Under the pieces are notes generated by a model. It made no database searches, was not told the DNA's origin, and was given only the letters and a program-made list of their open reading frames with translations. A program made the translations under genes and the position numbers. This document shows, piece by piece, positions 1 to 6,760 of a stretch of DNA of 7,337 nt (the stretch's first letter is position 1; the number at the start of each line of letters is the position of its first letter). Location: contig JAQIDA010000272.1 in assembly GCA_027858275.1 (NCBI GenBank), forward strand, positions 1 to 7,337, in the 5' to 3' direction. The stretch comes from Candidatus Kapaibacterium sp. Lineage in GTDB: Bacteria; Bacteroidota; Ignavibacteria; Kapaibacteriales; UBA2268.

Positions 1-282
1 GCCGATTACGTTATAAGTGTGAGCGGCTTGCTTGATTTTCCCAAGAAATTTGCCTGAATCCCATTCATAAACGTCAAGCATTGAGCCTTCGGGCCAATCT
101 GTCGCAGGGTGGAATCGCAGTGGTTCCATAAATCCACCTGCGTCGGCGTTGTAAGTTATCATTGTCGACCCGTCAACTGACGCGCCTTTTGTTACCATAT
201 AATTTGTGCAAGCATCGGCATTGCCGGCGAACACAACAAAAATTATCGCGAAAGTGATCGCGCTTTTCCAAAATTCTCTCAT
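1..282 (-). CDS. Secreted C69-family dipeptidase, N-terminal part (cut by window edge)
   Basis: This reading frame starts at an ATG (282-280) and stays open for 94 codons to the left edge, so the C-terminal part lies outside. Residues 1-24 form a signal peptide: a short charged start, a hydrophobic stretch (AITFAIIFVVFAG), then a cleavage-like NADA. The next residue is Cys25, in CTNYMVTKGASVDGSTMITYN. In peptidase family C69 (PepD-like dipeptidases) the mature chain begins with such a catalytic Cys, an N-terminal nucleophile, followed by a conserved G-A-S-x-D-G-S-T-M segment. All of that is present here. The product is expected to be exported and to cleave dipeptides in the periplasm or at the cell surface. 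A GAAGGG ribosome site sits at 295-290, 7 nt before the ATG, which supports this start. The gene is divergent from the PPK2 gene. Family assignment is strong; substrate is unknown. Confidence 0.85.
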   Translation of the reverse strand, partial: MREFWKSAITFAIIFVVFAGNADACTNYMVTKGASVDGSTMITYNADAGGFMEPLRFHPATDWPEGSMLDVYEWDSGKFLGKIKQAAHTYNVIG

Positions 283-490
283 TTAAAAGCCCTTCTATTT
301 AGTAATGTTTGTTAAATATTTCAATTGAATTATTTTGGCAATTTTTGCTCTTAAAACAAAAATCAAGTTTGCCCTGAAAAATAAACCCTAAAGATATTAA
401 CAATATAGATATGAGCAAAACAATATTTTGGAAAACAGGCTGTTTTTATTGTTTTTTTCTCAAATACTTGCATTATTATAGAAATATGAT

Positions 491-499
491 TACTTTTTG
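491..499 (+). promoter_or_regulatory. Weak candidate promoter for the PPK2 gene
   Basis: TACTTTTTG resembles the Bacteroidetes -7 box TAnnTTTG but has one extra T. A TTG at 468-470 lies 20 nt upstream, the spacing expected for the -33 box. The whole 283-566 gap between the divergent C69 and PPK2 genes is very AT-rich, so chance matches are likely. I see no RNA gene in that gap. Confidence 0.22.
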
Positions 500-566
500 G
501 TCATGAACGCTGAATTGTTCCTTTCAAATAAGTATTGTCATCATCATTAATTCAGGATGAGAGATT

Positions 567-1448
567 ATGGGAAATCATGTTGAATCAAAAGGTCCTGAGA
601 CTCTGAAGAGTAAATCTCTGGAAAACACATCTGAAGATAATTCGCATGAATTAATCAAGTACAAGAAAACCGGAAAAATTAAGAAAGAGTTTTACGAGCA
701 GGAGCTAGCGAAGCTGCAGAGCGAACTTGTCAAATTGCAGTTCTGGGTAAAAAGAAAAGGCATGAAGGTTATTGTTTTGTTTGAGGGGCGTGATGCTGCC
801 GGAAAAGGCGGAGTTATCAAACGATTGACAGAGCCTATGAATCCTCGCGGTTGCAGAGTGGTCGCCCTCGATAAGCCTTCGGACAAAGAACGTACTCAGT
901 GGTATTTCCAGAGATATGTAACCCATTTCCCGTCAGCCGGCGAAATTGTGATATTTGATCGAAGTTGGTACAATCGCGCAGGGATAGAGAGAGTAATGGG
1001 CTTTTGTACTGATGAAGAATATGAACAATTCCTTCGTACCTGTCCGGAATTTGAAAGAATGCTGGTCCGATCAGGTATTATTCTGCTTAAATATTGGTTT
1101 TCTGTCAGTGACGATGAACAGGAGCATCGTCTAAGAGAAAGAACGGTCAATCCTGCTAAACGTTGGAAATTCTCAGCTATGGATCTGGAGTCTTGGGACA
1201 AATGGTCGGAGTATTCAAAGGCTAAAGATATGATGTTCAGATTCACCGACACAAATCTATGTCCTTGGTATGTCGTTTCTTCAGATCAAAAGAAAACAGC
1301 GCGTTTGAATTGTATCTCGCATTTCCTACAATCAATTTCTTACGAAGATGTGACTCCGGAAGAGGTCGAATTTCCGGCGAGAACAATTGCAGAATCTTAT
1401 GTGCGCCCGCCCATGGACGAACAGACATTTGTACCTGAAAAATATTAG
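567..1448 (+). CDS. ppk2: Polyphosphate kinase 2 family protein (PPK2, class I-like)
   Basis: The product, 293 aa, is a single-domain PPK2 that moves phosphate between inorganic polyphosphate and nucleotides in the cytosol. Walker A is GRDAAGKGG at residues 74-82. Walker B follows the strand IVIF and begins DRSWYNRAG at 131-139, continuing into ERVMGF. The lid arginines and lysines lie in RTVNPAKRWKFS (192-203). A DTNLCPWYVV segment (228-237) and a DQKKTARLN segment (240-248) are also family-typical. The one-domain length and the NRAG-ERVMGF block resemble class I enzymes, which mostly act on nucleoside diphosphates; that class call is inference. Residues 1-35 are a Lys/Ser/Glu-rich tail of low complexity without a recognised domain. 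AGGA at 554-557 lies 9 nt before the ATG. The gene stands alone, converging on the glycosyltransferase gene with 44 nt between the stop codons. Confidence 0.95.
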   Translation: MGNHVESKGPETLKSKSLENTSEDNSHELIKYKKTGKIKKEFYEQELAKLQSELVKLQFWVKRKGMKVIVLFEGRDAAGKGGVIKRLTEPMNPRGCRVVALDKPSDKERTQWYFQRYVTHFPSAGEIVIFDRSWYNRAGIERVMGFCTDEEYEQFLRTCPEFERMLVRSGIILLKYWFSVSDDEQEHRLRERTVNPAKRWKFSAMDLESWDKWSEYSKAKDMMFRFTDTNLCPWYVVSSDQKKTARLNCISHFLQSISYEDVTPEEVEFPARTIAESYVRPPMDEQTFVPEKY

Positions 1449-1460
1449 ATTTGTAATATC

Positions 1461-1490
1461 GTAGGCCCGATCCCTGTGTGGTCGCCCGGC
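1461..1490. repeat. Imperfect intergenic palindrome between convergent genes
   Basis: The gap between the PPK2 and glycosyltransferase stops holds CCGATCC-CTGTGT-GGTCG. It can pair CGA/TCG and CC/GG around a CTGTGT loop with one bulged T. The right arm continues into GCCC, while the left flank (GGCC) no longer matches it. From memory, this resembles a GTAGGGGCGACC / GGTCGCCC intergenic palindrome seen in many environmental bacterial genomes, here with a decayed left arm. It has no T-run of its own, so a classical terminator role is doubtful, although its place between convergent stops would suit one. Confidence 0.35.
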
Positions 1491-1492
1491 AC

Positions 1493-2239
1493 TTATTTCT
1501 CAGAATAAATTTGATTTTTGCGAAGACCTGTTTTGTGCAGGAAGTGTTTGAATGAAGTATTTAATACTCCGAATCCGTATTTGACACTCCGACTGAAATT
1601 GATTGAGGAGGCCTCTTCGAAGTACTTAGTCGGGCATGTGACCTCAGCAATTTCGTAGCCTGCCATAAATATCTGTGACAACATCTGATTGTCAAACACA
1701 AAATCGTCAGAATTTATATTATAATTAATCGACCTGAGAACATCTGCTGAAAAAGCACGATATCCCGTATGATATTCTGACAACTTCTGACCGAGCATCA
1801 TGTTTTGGAACAGAGTTAAAAACCTGTTTGCTATATATTTATACTTCGGCATCCCCCCTTTGTCAGCACCGCGTCCGAGAATTCTGGAGCCGAGCACAAC
1901 GGGATATACATCATTTGCGATTATATACGAAATCGAATGTATCAATTTAGGTGTGTATTGATAATCAGGATGGAGCATGATTACGATATCCGCGTCGAGC
2001 TCCAAAGCTTTGTTGTAACAAGTTTTTTGGTTGCCGCCGTAGCCGGTGTTCTTTTCGTGTCGGATAATATGCTTGATGCCGAGTTTTCTGCCTGCTTCGC
2101 CGGTAGCGTCACTGCTGGCATCATCGACAAGTACAACGTCGTCGACAATATCAAAAGGAATTTCATTGTATGTAATCTCGAGAGTCTTTTCGGCATTATA
2201 AGCCGGAAGCACAACGACGATTTTTTTGTTCTTAATCAT
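1493..2239 (-). CDS. Family 2 glycosyltransferase, dolichol-phosphate mannosyltransferase-like
   Basis: A 248-aa cytosolic GT-A glycosyltransferase without membrane helices. Numbered from the start chosen here, it has PAYN at 12-15, the nucleotide-binding VDDAS at 38-42, GYGGNQK at 66-72, a metal/acceptor region LHPDYQYTP at 89-97 where many relatives have a DADLQ-type motif, GSRILG at 117-122, HTGYRAF at 157-163 and DDFVFDNQML at 178-187. This pattern matches the DPM1/polyprenyl-phosphate sugar transferase branch of GT2. It probably adds a sugar from a nucleotide sugar to a lipid carrier or glycan for the envelope; donor and acceptor cannot be read from the sequence. The frame is open to an ATG at 2281 (14 extra residues), but that extension is unlike the family. 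I prefer the ATG at 2239, four residues before the first beta strand. Neither start has a clear ribosome site. It is the last gene of the three-gene minus-strand cluster, 79 nt after coaX. Confidence 0.88.
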   Translation of the reverse strand: MIKNKKIVVVLPAYNAEKTLEITYNEIPFDIVDDVVLVDDASSDATGEAGRKLGIKHIIRHEKNTGYGGNQKTCYNKALELDADIVIMLHPDYQYTPKLIHSISYIIANDVYPVVLGSRILGRGADKGGMPKYKYIANRFLTLFQNMMLGQKLSEYHTGYRAFSADVLRSINYNINSDDFVFDNQMLSQIFMAGYEIAEVTCPTKYFEEASSINFSRSVKYGFGVLNTSFKHFLHKTGLRKNQIYSEK

Positions 2240-2318
2240 ATCCGCAAATGAAATAAATAACACATTTGTTTCTGAAAACATTCGTGCGCAAATTACGAAT
2301 TATTGAGCAGAAGACAGG

Positions 2319-3113
2319 CTATAATTCTATTTTGTCACTGTGTCGTTCTAACAGAGATATAATCGCGCGGAGAATCAAATGTTTTTTACGCCAAAATTTT
2401 ATATTCCAATCTTTAAATGCGGGCATGAGCAGTTGAGAGCTCCCTCCGGTGAGGATTATCGGTGGTTTATGCCCCTCAAATTCAAAGCGGTTAATCCGAT
2501 CGACAATTTCCTTGATTCCTCCCGTGACACTGTATATAATCCCGGAACGCAATGCGTCTTCTGTGTTTTGTCCGATTGGAGAATGTAAGCAGAACATTTC
2601 AGTTTCATCGAGATTGGAGGTATGGCTTGACAAAGCTCTCATCTGAGTGTCGATCCCGGCGAAAATTACGCCGCCGGAGCATTCAGCTTCGCCGTTGAGT
2701 ACATTGATTGTTACGGCGGTGCCACAATCTATTGTTATAAGCGGGGGCGCGAAGTAGAGCCCGGCGCCGTACATACCGAGCTTTCTGTCGATGCCGATTC
2801 CTTTGATTCTGTCAAACTTCATCTCCGTCTGCAAGTCCATAATCGGAGCTATATCAATGAATTTAATGTTAGAGTTGATGGCTTTCAATTTTAGAAATTC
2901 CGCCAATCGATATTGGTTAACTGATGAATAGGCAAGCAGTAGCTGAGAATTAGAAAAGGGGGCGAGAAAATCAGTGACAGCCATTAACCAGGAGTCATCG
3001 TATTTTATAGATTCGTAACGGTTCCGCAACAGAAATTTTATCCTGCTGTTGCCGAGATCGACAGCAACGGGAGTATATTCTTTTGTCCCTATTTTTATTT
3101 TTGTCGCGTCCAT
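2319..3113 (-). CDS. coaX: Type III pantothenate kinase (CoaX)
   Basis: This gene encodes a 264-aa enzyme that phosphorylates pantothenate with ATP, the first step of coenzyme A synthesis in the cytosol. It has the ASKHA-fold landmarks of type III kinases: DLGNSRIKF at 19-27 for ATP phosphate binding (D19, G21, N22), GIGIDRKLG at 105-113, IDCGTAVT at 128-135 with catalytic-region Asp129, GGVIFAG at 147-153, QMRAL at 157-161, IGQNTEDALRSG at 180-191 and ILTGGSSQLL at 220-229. Length is near the usual 250-260 aa, with about ten extra residues before the first strand. The TAxLP-like segment after QMRAL is altered to TSNLD, a mild divergence. The ATG lies 19 nt after the lipoprotein stop, so co-transcription is likely; GAAG just upstream is a weak ribosome site. 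Type III enzymes are typically not feedback-inhibited by CoA. Confidence 0.94.
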   Translation of the reverse strand: MDATKIKIGTKEYTPVAVDLGNSRIKFLLRNRYESIKYDDSWLMAVTDFLAPFSNSQLLLAYSSVNQYRLAEFLKLKAINSNIKFIDIAPIMDLQTEMKFDRIKGIGIDRKLGMYGAGLYFAPPLITIDCGTAVTINVLNGEAECSGGVIFAGIDTQMRALSSHTSNLDETEMFCLHSPIGQNTEDALRSGIIYSVTGGIKEIVDRINRFEFEGHKPPIILTGGSSQLLMPAFKDWNIKFWRKKHLILRAIISLLERHSDKIEL

Positions 3114-3132
3114 TATTCTTCAGATTTTAATC

Positions 3133-3780
3133 CTATTTTATTCGCTCAACCGTAATGGCTTCTTGGATATCCAAGAGCATATCGTCAGTTAATTCAGACA
3201 TACCGAGACTGAAAGCTTCGGCAATGTTTTTGACTTTATAATTTTTTCGATTAACTTTTTTTGAATAAGTTTTATTGATAAGTATAGCTTTGTCCGCTTT
3301 TAAAGGCTCGCGTTTTATCAGACTTATGTGAATTGAAATATGAATGTAATTCAGCCCTTCGTCATCATCGTCATGATTGTGAGCAATCATATCAATTATT
3401 TGTCCTTCGAGGATGTAGTCGGGCAATATCATGGATGACGAACGCACGGAACCCTGAGCAAACGCTCCGATTGTATTGAATCTGTCCGCAACAAAATCTG
3501 AGGTCAAATCCGCGCAATTAGCTATCCAGCGATGATAATAATATCGTTGGATTCTGTTTTCCTCATCCCAAACAGCCAGCAAATGATCGGTATCCAGATC
3601 GTCGCCAATCACAAAATCTCTGATCTGCAAAGTGCCGGGAACAGACCCCGTAATCTGTTCGTTTAAAGGCGCTTGCTTGAAACGGTAGAAAGTTGTTTCC
3701 GGATATTCCGATTTGAGTGATATACAGGAATTCAGCAGCCCGATTCCGAGAAACATAAGTATTAAAGCATTTCGATTCAT
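3133..3780 (-). CDS. PqiC / ABC-transport auxiliary family lipoprotein
   Basis: A 215-aa predicted lipoprotein. Residues 1-18 form a hydrophobic signal ending in LLNS before Cys19, a workable lipobox with an unusual Asn at -2. The mature part has the signature of the ABC-transport auxiliary lipoproteins (PqiC/ABC_trans_aux): YRFKQAP near 32-38, LQIRDFVIGDDLDTD at 51-65, then a tyrosine-rich YYYHRWI at 80-86, LTSDFVADRF at 92-101 and DYILEGQI at 121-128. A run of Asp (137-140) precedes the IHISIHISL strand. Family members sit at the inner face of the outer membrane and work with MCE (MlaD-like) lipid transporters. No MlaE, MlaF or MCE gene is within this window, so its partner is unknown. AGGG at 3791-3788 lies 7 nt before the ATG. 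It leads the cluster with coaX and the glycosyltransferase. Family call is good; role is inferred. Confidence 0.8.
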   Translation of the reverse strand: MNRNALILMFLGIGLLNSCISLKSEYPETTFYRFKQAPLNEQITGSVPGTLQIRDFVIGDDLDTDHLLAVWDEENRIQRYYYHRWIANCADLTSDFVADRFNTIGAFAQGSVRSSSMILPDYILEGQIIDMIAHNHDDDDEGLNYIHISIHISLIKREPLKADKAILINKTYSKKVNRKNYKVKNIAEAFSLGMSELTDDMLLDIQEAITVERIK

Positions 3781-3803
3781 TTTATTGCCCTAGGTTAATC
3801 TAT

Positions 3804-3831
3804 ATTATAACATAGTTGTTACATAAGACAA
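3804..3831 (-). promoter_or_regulatory. Candidate promoter of the lipoprotein-coaX-glycosyltransferase cluster
   Basis: On the minus strand TTGTCT (3831-3826) is followed after 16 nt by TATAAT (3809-3804), a sigma70-like pair ending 23 nt before the lipoprotein ATG. A competing Bacteroidetes-type box, TATTTTTG (3875-3868), lies further up but lacks a TTTG at the right distance. The region is AT-rich, so both are tentative. Confidence 0.35.
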
Positions 3832-4019
3832 TATATGAAATTAATTAACTATTAATAATCCTTTTATCAAAAATATTTATTTTTTTTGTTATTTTGTCTT
3901 TGGGAAACAAAAAAAGCCTGTTGCCGTCAATGAGATTAGCGATTTTGAACGGGAGAGTTTCCGCTAAATGCGACAGATAATAAAAGACATTAATTCAAAT
4001 CAGATTACACACAGAGTCA

Positions 4020-4760
4020 ATGCAAAAAAAAGTTTATTTTATTTCGGATGTTCATCTCGGTTTGACCGACAGAGCTCACGACAGAAAAAAGGAAGATCTC
4101 TTGCTCGCGTTTCTCAGGAAGATTGAGGGCAGCTGTGCGACTCTTGTGATAAACGGTGATTTGTTCGACTATTGGTTTGAATACAAGTTTGTTGTCCCAA
4201 AGTATTTTTATGCTCTGTTGACCGCTTTGCGAAGAATGAGAGAAAAAGGTATTGAGATCATATATATCATGGGAAATCATGACTTTGGACATCGCAATTT
4301 TTTCGAGTCAGAGCTTGATATTAAGGTAAACGAGAATGACATAACCCAAGAATTCTTTGGCAAGAAATTTTATATTTCGCACGGCGACGGTAAGTCCAAT
4401 AAAGATTACGGCTATAAAATACTGAAGAAAATTCTGCGGAACAAATTGTCCCTTTTCCTTTTTCGATGGATTCACCCGGATCTCGGTATCAGAATGGCAT
4501 CGAAATCTTCAAAAACCAGTAGGGATTATACCGGTAAAAAAGATTGGGGCGAACGTGACGGAATGCGAGAATTTGCCAAAAATAAAATCAAAGAAGGCTT
4601 TGATTATGTGGTGATGGGACATCGTCACAAAGCGGAACTCACCCAAATTGACAAGGGGTACTATCTCGATCTCGGTGATTGGGTCGGCAAAGAAACTTTT
4701 GCCGTGTTTGACGGAGATGATATGAAATTAAAATTTGTAAGAGATTATCTCGAAGAATAA
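4020..4760 (+). CDS. lpxH: UDP-2,3-diacylglucosamine diphosphatase (LpxH-like metallophosphoesterase)
   Basis: This 246-aa calcineurin-like phosphoesterase resembles the LpxH branch that cleaves UDP-2,3-diacylglucosamine to lipid X and UMP in lipid A synthesis, acting at the inner face of the cytoplasmic membrane. The metal ligands are all present: SDVHLG at 9-14 (D10, H12), GDLFD at 46-50 (D47), GNHD at 85-88, SHGD at 120-123 and GHRH at 200-203. The middle (about 125-180) holds a Lys/Arg-rich helical cap including LFRWIHPDLG, which in LpxH makes the acyl-chain pocket. The length matches LpxH. The ATG has no good ribosome site, only GAG close by, and no in-frame alternative start precedes it. 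It is a single gene, divergent from the lipoprotein cluster across 239 AT-rich bases. The LpxH subtype is likely from the cap and the YWFEY segment; another metallophosphatase of the same superfamily is the alternative. Confidence 0.87.
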   Translation: MQKKVYFISDVHLGLTDRAHDRKKEDLLLAFLRKIEGSCATLVINGDLFDYWFEYKFVVPKYFYALLTALRRMREKGIEIIYIMGNHDFGHRNFFESELDIKVNENDITQEFFGKKFYISHGDGKSNKDYGYKILKKILRNKLSLFLFRWIHPDLGIRMASKSSKTSRDYTGKKDWGERDGMREFAKNKIKEGFDYVVMGHRHKAELTQIDKGYYLDLGDWVGKETFAVFDGDDMKLKFVRDYLEE

Positions 4761-4813
4761 TGCTTGTCGATGTATCTGATTGTTATTTATCCTTAACAGA
4801 CTTTCCCCCAAAC

Positions 4814-5464
4814 CTAAAAATTATAATGAAATCCTATCGAGAAAAGTAAAAATTGTGGCATGTCCGGTGCTTTTTTTCCCAAGTCTTTCTGTGCTTTTCT
4901 GTACTTATCTCCGTCAGGAGTCAAAGGATAAAAAAAATCAAGATTGAAGGCACTGTTATCTGAAATAAACATTTTTGCTCCAAGACCAAAGCTAAAGTTT
5001 TTAAATACTTCCGTGCTTCCGAACATGCCGGTGTCACTAATGTCATTTGTTCCGTAAAGCACTGTTATTCGAGGACAAAATTGCCCGTTTAAGTATAGAA
5101 AGTAAAAGCTGCCTCCAAATTCAAAAGCAGGACCCTCAAAAAGAACTGATCCGATGGAAAGTTGTGCGCTAAAGTAATCTGAAGGCTGAATTTCAATGTT
5201 AAATCCGGTGATTCCATAAAGAATTCCTACGCCGAAGCCGACTCCTATAGGACTGCGCTGATCTTTTCCCTCAGATATGACATCTGCCGGATCTGAGTTG
5301 TTCGAGAATAATAAGCCTTGATTGTCGGAACTTGGCACTTTGTCAATCTGAAGACTTTTTGCTCCGATTTCAGGGTAGGAGTTTTTGTGAGTGTGTTTTC
5401 CTTCAGCAAGCAGTGTGCATGTCAAAAGGATAATAACTATTGCGACTATTTTGATTGTTTTCAA
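4814..5464 (-). CDS. Exported outer-membrane beta-barrel-like protein of unknown function
   Basis: I do not recognise a specific family. The 216-aa product begins with a signal peptide (MKTIKIVAIVIILLTCTLLA) with likely cleavage after Ala20. A polar linker runs to about residue 70. From about 73 on come alternating short strands rich in Gly, Phe and Tyr (GVGFGVGILYGITGF, FEFGGSFYFLYL, FSFGLGAKMF, FNLDFFYP), and the chain ends in FSIGFHYNF with a terminal Phe. That pattern suits a small outer-membrane barrel. The start codon is TTG (5464-5462): the frame holds no suitable ATG, the signal peptide begins exactly there, and an AAGGGG ribosome site (5477-5472) lies 7 nt ahead. Upstream is the PLP enzyme, 106 nt away, with a promoter candidate between, so it is probably transcribed alone. 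Localisation is inferred; function is unknown. Confidence 0.75.
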   Translation of the reverse strand: MKTIKIVAIVIILLTCTLLAEGKHTHKNSYPEIGAKSLQIDKVPSSDNQGLLFSNNSDPADVISEGKDQRSPIGVGFGVGILYGITGFNIEIQPSDYFSAQLSIGSVLFEGPAFEFGGSFYFLYLNGQFCPRITVLYGTNDISDTGMFGSTEVFKNFSFGLGAKMFISDNSAFNLDFFYPLTPDGDKYRKAQKDLGKKAPDMPQFLLFSIGFHYNF

Positions 5465-5471
5465 AACAAAT

Positions 5472-5477
5472 CCCCTT
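5472..5477 (-). promoter_or_regulatory. Strong ribosome binding site that fixes a TTG start
   Basis: On the minus strand AAGGGG sits 7 nt before the TTG at 5464-5462 of the barrel-like gene. It is the best Shine-Dalgarno match in the window and decides this non-ATG start. Confidence 0.75.
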
Positions 5478-5489
5478 GTGACAATGAGA

Positions 5490-5518
5490 CAAAATTATCA
5501 ATTACTGTGCAAAGCAAT
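5490..5518 (-). promoter_or_regulatory. Candidate Bacteroidetes-type promoter of the barrel-like gene
   Basis: On the minus strand ATTG (5518-5515), a 17-nt spacer and TAATTTTG (5497-5490) match the TTG / TAnnTTTG consensus; the -7 box is exact. Transcription would begin close to the ribosome site, giving a very short leader. Confidence 0.45.
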
Positions 5519-5570
5519 ATATGTCAGACAGTTAAAGATATGAAATCTGTTTCATTAATCCAAATCTACT

Positions 5571-6527
5571 CTATTCCAAATATCCGTTCAGGCGAGCTAA
5601 ATCGACATTCCCGCCGGAAATTATCAGACCGATTTTCTTGTCTCTCAGATCAATTTTCTTTTCGAGCACTAAGGCGAGAGTGACTGCTGAGGACGGCTCA
5701 ACAATAATTTTCATTCGTTCCCATATCAGGCGAAATGCTTGTTTTATTGCCGGTTCGCTGACAGTGACAATATCAGAAACATTGTTTCTTATTATCTCAT
5801 AATTGCGCTCCCCGAGTGATGTCAGCAGACCGTCGCAAATTGTATTTGGTTTGACTGACGGGATGATCTTCCCTGCTTTGAATGAGCGAGCAGCATCGTC
5901 GGCGCCTTCGGGTTCTGCCGCAATTACATCGGTTGACGGAGACAATGCTTTGACGCTGAGAGCCGTACCGGAAAGTAATCCGCCGCCGCCGACCGGCGCG
6001 ATCACGCAATCGAGCTCCTTGATTTCGTCGAGAAGTTCCATCGCTGCAGTGCCTTGTCCGGCAATAACTTTTGCGTTGTCATAAGGATGAATAAAAATAG
6101 CTCCGGTTTTGTCTGTGACTGTTTTGAGAGTGCTTTCCCGTGCCTCGAGAGTCGGTTCACAATATATTATTTCCGCGCCGTAGCCGGCGACGGCATCCTT
6201 TTTAACTTGGGGCGAATTGTCCGGCATAACAATATAAGACTTGATCCCACGCATTTTTGATGCCAGAGCAAGCGCTTGAGCATGATTGCCGGATGAATGT
6301 GTAGCAACTCCTCGCGCGGCTTCTTCGTCAGTTAAAGAAAACACTGCGTTAGACGCGCCTCGGAATTTAAACGCCCCGACTTTTTGAAAATTTTCGCATT
6401 TGAAATACAGATCAGCGGCAGCAATGTCGTTCAGACTTTGGCAAGTCATAACAGGAGTGCGTTTTATATAAGGACGTATAAGTTTTTCTGCTTTTTTTAT
6501 ATCATTGAAATCAGGGATATAGATCAT
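5571..6527 (-). CDS. PLP-dependent serine racemase / threonine-serine dehydratase family enzyme
   Basis: A 318-aa fold-type II PLP enzyme. The chain has FKCENFQKVGAFKFRGA around 42-57 with Schiff-base Lys54, HSSGNHAQA at 77-85, IAGQGT at 155-160, the PLP-phosphate loop GGGG at 180-183, AEPEGADDA at 204-212, VEPSSA at 276-281 and SGGN at 304-307. There is no C-terminal ACT-like domain, so this is not the isoleucine-regulated biosynthetic IlvA; the size matches TdcB or serine racemase. Two details favour the racemase-type subgroup. Ser79 occupies the place of the second catalytic base (human Ser84), where most threonine dehydratases have Ala. E205, A209 and D211 match the Mg-binding set. It may racemise L-serine, deaminate serine or threonine, or act on 3-hydroxyaspartate; sequence alone does not decide. 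The ATG has no clear ribosome site. The family is certain, the substrate is not. Confidence 0.9.
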   Translation of the reverse strand: MIYIPDFNDIKKAEKLIRPYIKRTPVMTCQSLNDIAAADLYFKCENFQKVGAFKFRGASNAVFSLTDEEAARGVATHSSGNHAQALALASKMRGIKSYIVMPDNSPQVKKDAVAGYGAEIIYCEPTLEARESTLKTVTDKTGAIFIHPYDNAKVIAGQGTAAMELLDEIKELDCVIAPVGGGGLLSGTALSVKALSPSTDVIAAEPEGADDAARSFKAGKIIPSVKPNTICDGLLTSLGERNYEIIRNNVSDIVTVSEPAIKQAFRLIWERMKIIVEPSSAVTLALVLEKKIDLRDKKIGLIISGGNVDLARLNGYLE

Positions 6528-6716
6528 TTGTTTTCATGTAAAAGTGAATGAATATCTGACAATTTCCGTCATGCCGTCTTGTGCATAACTGTCGGGCTGC
6601 ATCTGATTCTAATTTGGAAATCACAGCATACCGTACCTTAAAAATAGCATTTATTTCAACAACTACAGCATTTGTACTCTTTTATTTAAAATATTTTCGT
6701 GGGGATATAAAATGTG

Positions 6717-6748
6717 TTTGCGTATAAATAAATTATCCCGTATATTTG
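6717..6748 (+). promoter_or_regulatory. Bacteroidetes-type promoter of tRNA-Ala
   Basis: TTTG (6717-6720), 20 nt, then TATATTTG (6741-6748), an exact TAnnTTTG box, ends 12 nt before the mature tRNA 5' end. This matches the -33/-7 consensus of the Bacteroidetes primary sigma factor and is the best promoter in the window. Confidence 0.7.
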
Positions 6749-6760
6749 CACCTCTATAAT

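Noticed and set aside
432..446. AAAACA-GGC-TGTTTT palindrome followed by T-rich sequence, terminator-like
   Set aside because: No plus-strand gene or RNA ends ahead of it inside the window, the stem is nearly all A:T, and the whole gap is AT-rich.
896..1252. 118-codon frame antisense to the PPK2 gene
   Set aside because: The opposite strand encodes a fully conserved PPK2 catalytic core; this is a shadow frame.
1937..2251. 104-codon plus-strand frame inside the glycosyltransferase gene
   Set aside because: It is antisense to conserved GT2 motifs, with no ribosome site or recognisable domain.
2240..2281. 14-residue N-terminal extension of the glycosyltransferase
   Set aside because: The extension is unlike the family, which starts a few residues before the first beta strand, and its ATG has no ribosome site; the inner ATG is preferred, though not proven.
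3930..3980. 16-residue open frame upstream of lpxH, possible leader peptide
   Set aside because: It has no ribosome site, no attenuator-like hairpins and no codon pattern suggesting regulation.
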